From CAIVVT01 sp963823095 (GTDB lineage: Bacteria; Acidobacteriota; Terriglobia; Bryobacterales; Bryobacteraceae): 64,000 bases of DNA. A program made the translations under genes and the position numbers. Positions 25,777 through 33,462 of the stretch are shown here, one piece after another. The stretch spans positions 744,001 to 808,000 of the forward strand of contig CAWGKI010000001.1 in NCBI GenBank assembly GCA_963823095.1, given 5' to 3'. Every line of letters begins with the position of its first letter. Position 1 is the stretch's first letter. The notes under the pieces are model-generated. The model was not told where the DNA came from and ran no database searches. It was given only the letters and a program-made list of their open reading frames with translations.

Positions 25777-27054
25777 CTAGTGCCCGCGGGTGGCTCCGCC
25801 GCCACCGCCGCCGCTCATCGGCGCGCCGCCGCCACCACCGCCACCCCGTGATGGAGCGGCCGAGATGGACGGGGACACGTTGGTGCTGTTGCCCGCGTAT
25901 GACGGGCTGGAATACCCGCCAGAGTAGTGGCCGCTGCCGCCATAGAACCCCGAGCGCGAGGCGCCCGTCACCAAGCCGCGGGTAATGGCGCCCGAATGCA
26001 GGGCGGCATTCGTTGTGAACGCGGGACTGACCCTGCCCGTTAGCGATCGGACTGCCTCGCCAGGAACGCGAGGAACTCCAACTCCCCGACCGGTCGGAGG
26101 ACCGATGGGATTCACAGGCTGACGTGGAGCATACGCATACACCTGGCCCACCGTAACTGGGGTGTAGTAGGCATACCCAAAGGGCGACCAGGCCGTGCCA
26201 CCAAATGGCATGAACGTGTACATTCCGAAGTAGGGGTTAAACATCCAGCTTCCGCCGGCCCCGTACATGCCCGCGCCGTACATGCCCGCGCCGTACATGC
26301 CAGCACCATACATTCCAGCACCGTACATGCCCGCTCCGTACATGCCACCCATGCCGCCGTACAGGCTGGGATCCAGCATTCCGGAGTAGCCGCCGTAACC
26401 GCCGCCATAACCGTTGCCCGCCTGGCGCGCAGCCGAAACGTTCGCCACCGCGATGTTACCGGAGCGGCGCGAACTCCAGCGGTAGAGCGCATCCGTTTCC
26501 TTGGTATCGAAGTGGTTCAGGGTCCACGCCGTCCCGTCACTGGCGAACTCGTGACCGGCCTTCACCGTCACCGTCTTCTCGCCCTGGGTGGCGAGTGCCT
26601 CGCCCTGATAGACGCGGATTCGGCCGGGCGTCGCATTGAACTGGTAGATTCCACCCTTGTGAAGCTCGAATGACGCGGTCCCGACAGTCATCGCGATCGA
26701 GTTGTCGGACAGAAGCTCGGCCACTTCGACGATCGATTCGCCCTCCACCATCTCCATGCGGACATCGGAGAGGCGAGTGGAGACCATGCGGATCCCGCTG
26801 GAGTCGGTCATGCGCAGGAACGCGCCAGGGGTGAGGAGCACCTCTGCCCGCCCTTCCGCCGTGGTCAGGATGTCCTTGCTCTTCAGATCGGTGAACTGCG
26901 CCACCTTGTGTTCGACGGCCTGGCCGTTGACGAAAACTTCGCCATCGGCCACTTGGACCAGACCCGCTTTCGCGGAGATTGCGTTTTGTGCAAACGCTGA
27001 AGACCAGGTGCCGCACACGAAGGCGGCTGCGAGCCAAAGGTTCAGTTTCGCCAT
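25777..27054 (-). CDS. Exported FecR-domain protein with GMYGA repeats and Gly-rich tail
   Basis: A 425-residue secreted or surface protein. A signal peptide (MAKLNLWLAAAFVCG..AFAQ) is followed by a FecR-like domain (residues 25-190; repeated strand pattern such as LKSKDILTTAEGRAEVLLTPGAFLRM), a Gly/Tyr-rich linker with about six 5-residue repeats (G-M-Y-G-A), a Pro/Tyr section and a glycine-rich tail. Unlike classic FecR sigma regulators it has no cytoplasmic domain. Free-standing FecR proteins of this kind are common in Acidobacteria and have no known role. I chose the ATG at 27054 because it starts a good signal peptide; the ATG at 27111 gives an implausible leader. Confidence 0.8.
   Translation of the reverse strand: MAKLNLWLAAAFVCGTWSSAFAQNAISAKAGLVQVADGEVFVNGQAVEHKVAQFTDLKSKDILTTAEGRAEVLLTPGAFLRMTDSSGIRMVSTRLSDVRMEMVEGESIVEVAELLSDNSIAMTVGTASFELHKGGIYQFNATPGRIRVYQGEALATQGEKTVTVKAGHEFASDGTAWTLNHFDTKETDALYRWSSRRSGNIAVANVSAARQAGNGYGGGYGGYSGMLDPSLYGGMGGMYGAGMYGAGMYGAGMYGAGMYGAGMYGAGGSWMFNPYFGMYTFMPFGGTAWSPFGYAYYTPVTVGQVYAYAPRQPVNPIGPPTGRGVGVPRVPGEAVRSLTGRVSPAFTTNAALHSGAITRGLVTGASRSGFYGGSGHYSGGYSSPSYAGNSTNVSPSISAAPSRGGGGGGGAPMSGGGGGGATRGH
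26256..26345. repeat. 15-bp tandem repeat encoding G-M-Y-G-A
   Basis: About six 15-base units, consensus CCGTACATGCCCGCG with silent third-position changes, inside the FecR-domain gene. The changes are mostly synonymous, so the repeat is maintained at protein level. It may vary in copy number between strains. Confidence 0.85.
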
Positions 27055-27275
27055 TTCAGCCTCCAGAACCCTATAGTGGGCCGATTCTTGGACGTGTGTC
27101 AAACGCCTCAAGTTTCCCTAATTGAAAGGTTACAGCCGTTTGGGCCTAATCTTTCCCAAAAAATGCGGTTCTGGCCCCAAAGAGCCATAGCTTGCACACG
27201 CTCCTTCTGATCTGTTAACAAAGATAGGATACGCGGAAGGCGTTACGGCCTCATCCGCGGGACCGCTGAAGTTGT

Positions 27276-27814
27276 ATGAAGAAGCCAGGCAAGAATACTA
27301 CCGAACCGCAGACCCTGGGACAGCGCGGGACGCCCATGGACGCGCGCAGCCATAAGGAGCGTTTCGCCGAGGGCATGAGACTCTTCACGGCTCGCGACTA
27401 CGCGGCCGCATACGAGGTGTTTGAATCCGCCTCCGATGGCCCCGATCTGTCGGTGAGCGAATCGGCGCGCATGTATAGCCGGATCTGCCGGCAGAAACTC
27501 GACCAGCAGCGCCTGGAAGTGGCCTCGCCCGAGGAGCATTTGCGGGCTCGGAGTGGAACTGATCGGCCAGCGGACGCTTCACCGAGGCGCTGGCGCACCT
27601 GGAAACCGCTCTGAAAGGCGGCGAATCCGCTCGGCTTCGATACGCCCTGGCGCTGGCGACCGGCAACATTGGCGACCCCGCCGCGGCTATCAAGCACTTC
27701 AGGCGCGCCTGCGATCTGGATCCCGCGATCCGGGGCGCGGCCCGGTCGGACTCGGGATTCCAGAACCTTCTCCAATTTTCCGAATTCCGCGAGGCCCTAT
27801 CGGAGAGAGGTTGA
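27276..27814 (+). CDS. Small TPR-type protein, two frameshifts
   Basis: Reading in one frame gives residues up to EEHL (27540), then a second frame gives LGVELIGQ, then a third gives GRFTEALAHLETALKGGESARLRYALALATGNIGDPAAAIKHFRRACDLDP and stops at 27812-27814. Two extra bases, near 27545 and 27571, explain this. The restored protein of about 178 residues has at least three tetratricopeptide-like helical pairs (a first at RFAEGMRLFTARDYAAAYEVFE). It ends right before the YvcK start, suggesting an operon. Likely a scaffold protein; partner unknown. Confidence 0.7.
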
Positions 27815-27821
27815 GCAGACT

Positions 27822-28886
27822 TTGGCCGACTCCAAGAGCGCATCGACCCGGCGGACCGCGCAGGATCCGCTCAGAATCGTCTCGATCGGTGGGGGCACGG
27901 GTCTCTCCACCCTCCTCAAAGGGCTGAAGAAGTACGTTCCGCAGGCCGGCTTCCCGCGCGCCGCCGGGGATCCCGCGGTGGAGATCTCCGCCATAGTCAC
28001 GGTCACGGACGATGGCGGCAGCTCCGGACGCTTGCGGCGGGAACTCGAAATGCTTCCGCCGGGCGATATCCGCAACTGCATGGTGGCTCTCGCCGAGGAT
28101 GAGTCGCTGCTTTCGCGTCTGTTCCAATACCGTTTCGCGGCCGGTAAGGGCCTGAAGGGGCACAGCTTCGGCAACCTGTTTCTGGCCGTGCTCTCTCAGA
28201 TCACCGGGGATTTTCCACGGGCGGTCCAGCTCAGCTCGGAAGTGCTGGCCATCTGCGGCCGCATCTACCCGTCGACGTCATCCGACGTCCGCCTGCGCGG
28301 CCATCTCGCCAACGGCAAAGTGGTGGATGGCGAGACGCGCATAAGCCGCAGCGCGGTCCGCATCGAACGCATCGAGGTATTGCCCGACAACTGCAAGCCG
28401 ATTCCAGCGGCCCTCGCCGCCATCCGCTCGGCCGATCTGATCACGCTCGGCCCCGGATCGCTTTACACCAGCATCGTGCCGAACCTGATGGTGAAGGGTA
28501 CGGCGAAAGCCATCGCGCAAAGCTCGGCGCTGAAAGCCTGCTTCGTCAACCTGATGTGGCAACCGGGGGAGACCACCGGCCTTACCGCGGCCGATCATGT
28601 CTCCGCCGTCGAGCGGCATGCCGGCCGTCATCTGGTGGACGTCGCCGTCGTGAACACCGCGCCGATTCCGGAGGAGCGGCTCTCAATATACAAAAGCAAA
28701 GCCGCGAATCCCGTTGAGATCGACATGCGGCGGCTGATGGCGATGGGCGTCCAGGTCCTGGCCCGTCCGCTGCTCGCCCAGGGCGAGAAAGTCCGCCACG
28801 ACCCGGATCTCACCGCCGCGGTGGCCATCGATCTGGCGCGGCGCGGACGCCGGCGAGCCCAACGCGTGAGTGCATTGGCGGGGTAG
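27822..28886 (+). CDS. yvcK: YvcK-family gluconeogenesis factor / CofD-like nucleotide-binding protein
   Basis: A protein of about 354 residues with the CofD/YvcK Rossmann signature RIVSIGGGTGLSTLLKGLK near residue 16, VTVTDDGGSSGRLRRELEMLPPGDIRNCMVAL and FGNLFLAVL. YvcK proteins bind UDP-sugars and are needed for growth on gluconeogenic carbon and for correct cell-wall synthesis. The TTG at 27822 is chosen because it follows a purine-rich GGAGAGAGG and overlaps the end of the TPR gene closely; the long open frame upstream lies over the TPR gene and does not match the family. Start is uncertain. Confidence 0.87.
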   Translation: MADSKSASTRRTAQDPLRIVSIGGGTGLSTLLKGLKKYVPQAGFPRAAGDPAVEISAIVTVTDDGGSSGRLRRELEMLPPGDIRNCMVALAEDESLLSRLFQYRFAAGKGLKGHSFGNLFLAVLSQITGDFPRAVQLSSEVLAICGRIYPSTSSDVRLRGHLANGKVVDGETRISRSAVRIERIEVLPDNCKPIPAALAAIRSADLITLGPGSLYTSIVPNLMVKGTAKAIAQSSALKACFVNLMWQPGETTGLTAADHVSAVERHAGRHLVDVAVVNTAPIPEERLSIYKSKAANPVEIDMRRLMAMGVQVLARPLLAQGEKVRHDPDLTAAVAIDLARRGRRRAQRVSALAG

Positions 28887-28920
28887 CCCTCTTCCCGCTA
28901 ACGCGAGAGGCACGGCCTGC

Positions 28921-29012
28921 GTGGGGAGGCAGAATTCATTCTGCGTGGGGCTTCAGCTCCGCAGGACCAGCCAGAGAGACCGGCTGAAGCGGCTCTGGAC
29001 GGGGGGCCCCAC
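28921..29012. repeat. GTGGGGC-class modular palindrome, copy F
   Basis: A 92-bp element ending in GTGGGG and CCCCAC. It contains GCAGAA-TTCA-TTCTGC and the words GGCTTCAGC and CCGGCTGAAGC. It is less regular than copies A and B, perhaps an older copy. Confidence 0.65.
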
Positions 29013-29367
29013 GTCGCTGGGTTCGTCCCGGTTCGTTTGAAACGAATAAGTCGAGGTTAAGGCATTTGGATATAATGACTTATCTAGAATTTTGGGTCGA
29101 TGCAAGTTTATTCCAAAATCGCATGGGAGGGCGACGCCGGAAGGTTAGGGTGGGGTGAAGAGATCTTTCACCCGAGCGGATGGCAGGATGGGGCGGAGGT
29201 GGTTACAGGCCTGATACGCGACGGCGGCATGCGCTTGATTCGAGTGGAAATGACGATGGTGGAGCGTTACAGACGGGCGTGAAGCATGGAATCGTGTTAA
29301 CGCTTTGGAAAATGCGCTGGGGACATTTGGAGTCATCGCCGCGGGCGGGATTGATGTGGAGTGCATT

Positions 29368-29622
29368 ATGCGCATTGGTCTCCTATGTGGAGCGTATCTG
29401 GCGGCATTTGGCCGAAGTTCGCTCAGGGCTGAAGAATACTGTGAGGGTAAGTGGGAGCCGGCCGACTCGCACGGTAAGCCGCTCGAGAGTAGGACGAACT
29501 CTATCGCGAGTTACTGTGACTGCAATGTTCGTTCCGTGGCTGCGTTCCAGGAGCGGTGTGCCGCGCGCGAGATGTTTGGAGACTGCGCCGGGGCAGAGCC
29601 GGGACCGCGAGTGGCCCGTTGA
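29368..29622 (+). CDS. Possible small secreted cysteine-containing protein
   Basis: An 84-codon frame starting at ATG 29368 after a TGTGGAG stretch. The first residues (MRIGLLCGAYLAAFG) look like a short signal peptide and the remainder has six further cysteines (for example YCDCNV and QERC). There is no recognisable family and the region is otherwise repeat-rich, so this may be chance. A longer frame begins at 29305. Confidence 0.3.
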   Translation: MRIGLLCGAYLAAFGRSSLRAEEYCEGKWEPADSHGKPLESRTNSIASYCDCNVRSVAAFQERCAAREMFGDCAGAEPGPRVAR

Positions 29623-29746
29623 GGCGGGACCGCTCTCTGCGTTCGCGGCGCGGTGCTGTGGAGCCGCGACCGGGGGGGCGGTGGCTGAGGGCGTCGACCG
29701 CTCCGTGGCTATTCATTACTGAACGTTGCCGGTCATGGGCGAGAGG

Positions 29747-29777
29747 TGCCGATCCGGAGATCGGCGTTCCCAGGGGG
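29747..29777 (+). repeat. Solo arm of the CCTGGGA MITE-like family (Q1)
   Basis: GCCGATC-CGGA-GATCGGCGTTCCCAGG matches the right terminal arm of the elements at 48113 and 51614. No left arm is found nearby. Confidence 0.65.
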
Positions 29778-30043
29778 GCAGGCGCCAGAACTCCCGAGAC
29801 AGCATTTATCGGAGCGTGTTGGGCTTCTGGATGGCAGGTGCACTCAGCGGCTCCTGCGGGAAGGTGAAAGGACGTCCCTTTTCTGGAGGTTCAAAGGAAA
29901 CAGAAGATTTCGTGAGAATCGGCGTCACTGGCGCGCGAGGAAAGACCCAATCGACGTAGGACCTGGGATTTGAGTATACTGCTCCCATCTGCCTACCAGG
30001 CACTTCACCATCGACTGGTTAGGCATGCGTCAGGGGACCGGTA

Positions 30044-30700
30044 ATGGTCAAGACTGAATTCAGCGGCGCGTCATCGACTTTCTCTTCTCAGGCATCCACC
30101 ATTCGCCTACTTTACTGTGGTGCGCTTACACCATTCCTATTTTGGACCACCACAGTCATTTGCGGCTTCGTCCTCGGCGATTACAATCACTTCTCCCGGA
30201 TGGTAAGTGAACTCGGAACTATAGGGACACCTTCCCAATTCCTCTTTACGGCTGGATTGGTGTCCTGTTCTATCCTAAGTGTGCTATTTGTTTTTGGCTT
30301 ACTCCGAACCTGCCGAATCACGAAGCTAAGTACTGTCCCCGTATGGCTGATTCTTACGTATTCCATTTCCATCGCAGGCGCTGGCCTCTTTCCTCTGCCC
30401 TTACGATTGCACGGAATCCTGGGCTTGCCTTCCATCCTCTTGTTTCTCTCTCCGCTCACCGCCTTGCTTCTTTGGTCCAAAGCACATTCCCCTTCGAATC
30501 TTAAGGCCGTAGCGTGCATAGCATTTGCCATCATGGCGCTCGGGTTCCTTGCCTTTTTCCCTTCAATTCTGAGTTCATCTGTCGGCCTAAAACAACGTTT
30601 CTTCCATCTCGGTTGGGGCGTTTGGTTCATATATTTAAGTGTCGGTTTCATCGAAGCCATGAAAGGCGAGCGACGTGCGCATGTGTCCACGCATGACTAA
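30044..30700 (+). CDS. DUF998-family membrane protein, lower GC than neighbours
   Basis: A 218-residue protein with about six transmembrane helices that fits the DUF998 family: an early tryptophan-rich helix, NHFSRMVSELGTIGTPSQFLF after the first loop (the family's conserved S-x-L-G segment), and a C-terminal helix pair. Function is unknown. Base composition and codon use (many A/T third positions, for example in TTTACTGTGG) are clearly less GC-rich than adjacent genes, suggesting recent horizontal arrival. It is flanked upstream by the repeat-rich gene-poor stretch and is monocistronic. Confidence 0.75.
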   Translation: MVKTEFSGASSTFSSQASTIRLLYCGALTPFLFWTTTVICGFVLGDYNHFSRMVSELGTIGTPSQFLFTAGLVSCSILSVLFVFGLLRTCRITKLSTVPVWLILTYSISIAGAGLFPLPLRLHGILGLPSILLFLSPLTALLLWSKAHSPSNLKAVACIAFAIMALGFLAFFPSILSSSVGLKQRFFHLGWGVWFIYLSVGFIEAMKGERRAHVSTHD

Positions 30701-30827
30701 CCCCTCGTTCAACCCGGACCCAACTGTGCTCGACTTTCCCTCACATTGCGCTGACAGAGAGGTAGGGAGAGGGGATCCTCTGACTTCCCCTGGTTCGCTA
30801 GACTAAAGTGTTCCTCGATCGGCGCCC

Positions 30828-32803
30828 ATGAACCTTAACGCCAGTTCGCCTTCGATGCCCGAAGTCCACTCGTCGGTGACGACGGGGCAGCCGACGCTGC
30901 TGCGGCGCATGTTCGCGTTCGCGGGGCCGGCCTACCTGGTGAGCGTGGGCTACATGGACCCGGGCAACTGGGCCACCGACCTGGAGGGCGGGGCGCGCTT
31001 CGGTTACAAGCTGCTGTGGGTGCTGGTGATCTCCAATCTGATGGCGATCCTGCTGCAGACCTTGAGCGCGCGGCTGGGCATCGTCACGGGGCGGGACCTG
31101 GCGCAGGCCTGCCGGGAGTCCTACCCGAAGCCGGTCAGCTATGCGTTGTGGGTGCTGTGCGAGATCGCCATCGCCGCCTGCGACCTGGCGGAGGTGCTCG
31201 GCGCGGCGATCGGGTTGAAGCTGCTGTTCGGGCTGCCCCTGCTGGCGGGCGTGTTGCTCTCCGCCTTCGACGCGCTGGCCGTGCTGTGGCTGGGCCGTTT
31301 CGGCGTGCGGGCTTTGGAGTTCATCATCCTGGCCTTCATCACCGTGATCGGTGGAGCTTTCCTGTGGGAACTGTTTCTGGCAAAGCCCGACTACCCGCAG
31401 GTCGCTCTGGGGCTGATCCCGTGGCTCGACGGGAAGAGCCTGTATGTCGCCATCGGCATTCTGGGCGCCACCGTCATGCCGCATAACCTGTATCTGCATT
31501 CGTCGTTGGTGCAGACCCGCCAGATCGCCAAAGGAGTGGCGGCGAAGCGCAGCGCCTGCCGGTTCAACCTGGTCGACTCGGTGGTGGCATTGAATGGGGC
31601 GATGGTCGTCAACGCGGCGATCCTGATTCTGGCCGGCGCGCTCTTCTTCAAGCGCGGCATCATCGTCACTGAAATCCAGCAGGCTCATCAATTGCTTGCG
31701 CCCCTGCTGGGTACGGCAGCGGCCAGCGCGATGTTCGCCATCGCCCTGATATGCTCCGGCCAGTCTTCGACCATCACGGGTACGATGGCCGGACAGATCG
31801 TGATGGAAGGGTTCCTGAACTTCCGCGTCCAGCCCTGGCTGCGGAGGTTCCTGACGCGTAGTCTGGCCGTTCTTCCCGCGGCGCTCGTGATCTACTTCTC
31901 CGGGGAGAAAGAGACGTACAAGCTGATCATCCTGAGCCAGGTGATTCTCAGCCTGCAGTTGCCCTTTGCGGTGATCCCGCTGGTGCAGTTCACCAGCGAC
32001 CGCGGACGCATGGGCGAATTCGCCAACGCACTGTGGGTAGAGAATCTTGAGTTGGGCCGCGGCCGGACTGATTCTGGGGTTGAACATCTGGCTGGCTTAC
32101 CAGGTGATCTCGGATTGGCTGGACGGCGCCGGAGCGTGGAGGCCCCTCTTGGAAATAGTGTTGTTCCCGCTGCTGGGAGCGATCGGGCTGCTGCTCGCCT
32201 ATATCGCTTTCGAGCCCGGCATCCGGCGCTGGATGCGTCTTGCGTCCCGAGAAGCCGGCATCGCTGGTTCCCGAGCCCGCGGGAGATCTCGTGCTGCCCG
32301 CGCAGTACCGCAGCATTCTGGTTACACTCGACCACACCAAACTGGACACGGTGGCTCTGCGGCATGCCGCGGCCCTGGCCAAGACGTACGGTGCGCGCCT
32401 GCACCTGCTGCACGTGGAAGAGGGCGTCGTCAGCCAGATCTACGGCGAACTGGCATCGACATCGGAAGTGGAACAGGGGCGGGAGTATTTCGAGAAGCTG
32501 CTTGAGTCGCTCCACGCCGGGGGAGTCGAAGCGGACGTCGAAGTCGTGTACGCCAAGAGCGCTCCGGCCGAGATCATCGCGTGCGCCAAGCGACTGCAAC
32601 CCGACCTGGTGGTGATGGGCGCGCATGGACATCGCGGCCTGAAAGACGTGGTTTACGGCGCGACCATCAACCACGTCCGGCACGCCGTGGGAGCGCCGGT
32701 TCTGATCGTCCAGGAGACCGGGGCCGCGAAAGTAAGCGGTGCGTCCCGCTTTGGCACAGAGTGTGTCAGAGTGACGCGCGAACGCGCCCGCCTCGCTCTG
32801 TAA
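30828..32803 (+). CDS. NRAMP metal transporter fused to a universal-stress (UspA) domain, two frameshifts
   Basis: The first 400 residues are an NRAMP divalent-metal transporter: VGYMDPGNWATDLEGG (the DPGN metal site) and ATVMPHNLYLHSSLV (the MPH site). The frame then breaks near 32047; the last transmembrane helices (GLILGLNIWLAYQVISDWL) continue in the next frame. A second break near 32240 leads to a cytoplasmic UspA domain (YRSILVTLDHTKLDTVALRH, with the nucleotide-loop VVMGAHGHRGLKDVVYG). Removing one extra T at each site gives a single protein of about 657 residues. It would import Mn2+ or Fe2+, with the Usp domain possibly sensing ATP or stress. I treat the fusion as real because the connecting sequence is colinear after correction. 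Confidence 0.82.
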
Positions 32804-32873
32804 CCCGTTGAAAGGCAAGACGAGAGCAAACCGTCACGTGTGGCCCTCCGGGTGCATCTTTTTCACCGGACCA

Positions 32874-33434
32874 ATGCGCAACGCGACTCTATTAAGGGTT
32901 CTTGGGTTGAGAGTTCTCGGGCTCGGTGTAATCGCAATGGCGGCGGCACCACCGTTGCCGGCCACGACGCTCCAGATCCTGAGCCTCGACAGCATGATCG
33001 CCAAGAGTTCCACCATTGTGCGGGCACGGCCGGCGCCTGTGTCTAGTTTCCAGCGCGGCGGGATGATCTACACGAGCTACCGGCTGAACGTGAGCGCAAC
33101 GCTGAAAGGCAATCCGGTTTCGACTTTGCAGGTGGCCGTTCCGGGTGGCGATTACCAGGGAATGCACCAGGCGGTGGCCGGCTCTCCCGGGCTGCAAACG
33201 GGAGCCGAATACGTAGTGTTCGTTTGGACCGCGCCGAGCGGCGCAAATTACATCATGGGCTTGAGCCAGGGTCTGTTTGAGGTCCACACGAACGCCTCCG
33301 GAGCGGTTGTGTTGACGCGCGGGCCCGCCAGTGCAAAAGTTATCGACGCCGCGGGCAGCGGCGTGAACGACAATGGCATGACACTGCTGCTGACCGATCT
33401 TCAAGCGAAGATCGCCCAGAGCGGGCGTCCGTAA
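32874..33434 (+). CDS. Exported protein of unknown function
   Basis: A 186-residue protein with a signal peptide (MRNATLLRVLGLRVLGLGVIAMAAAPPLPA). The mature part has a beta-rich pattern starting SLDSMIAKSSTIVRARP and YTSYRLNVSATLKGNP, resembling a type of acidobacterial secreted protein found beside metallopeptidases, but I do not recognise a named family. It lies 28 bases before the metzincin-like gene in the same direction, so the two likely form an operon. No cysteines. ATG 32874 is chosen over the frame start at 32808 because it begins the signal peptide. Confidence 0.7.
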   Translation: MRNATLLRVLGLRVLGLGVIAMAAAPPLPATTLQILSLDSMIAKSSTIVRARPAPVSSFQRGGMIYTSYRLNVSATLKGNPVSTLQVAVPGGDYQGMHQAVAGSPGLQTGAEYVVFVWTAPSGANYIMGLSQGLFEVHTNASGAVVLTRGPASAKVIDAAGSGVNDNGMTLLLTDLQAKIAQSGRP

Positions 33435-33462
33435 GAGATTGAGAAGAGGGATTGAAGTGAAA

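Larger units (their letters stand above)
28887..30043. other. Gene-poor, repeat-rich stretch
   Basis: About 1.15 kb between yvcK and the DUF998 gene. It holds a GTGGGGC-class element (28921-29012), a small candidate secreted ORF (29368-29622), a GACCGCTCTC-type repeat around 29625-29665 and a solo arm of the CCTGGGA family (29747-29777). A TATAAT at 29071-29076 has no convincing -35 partner. No other conserved gene is evident. Confidence 0.6.

Noticed and set aside
26256..26345. Tandem repeat considered as a non-coding satellite
   Set aside because: It is in frame within the FecR gene and changes are mostly silent, so it is coding.
29071..29076. TATAAT as a promoter -10 box
   Set aside because: No acceptable -35 at the proper spacing and no supported gene start at a sensible distance.
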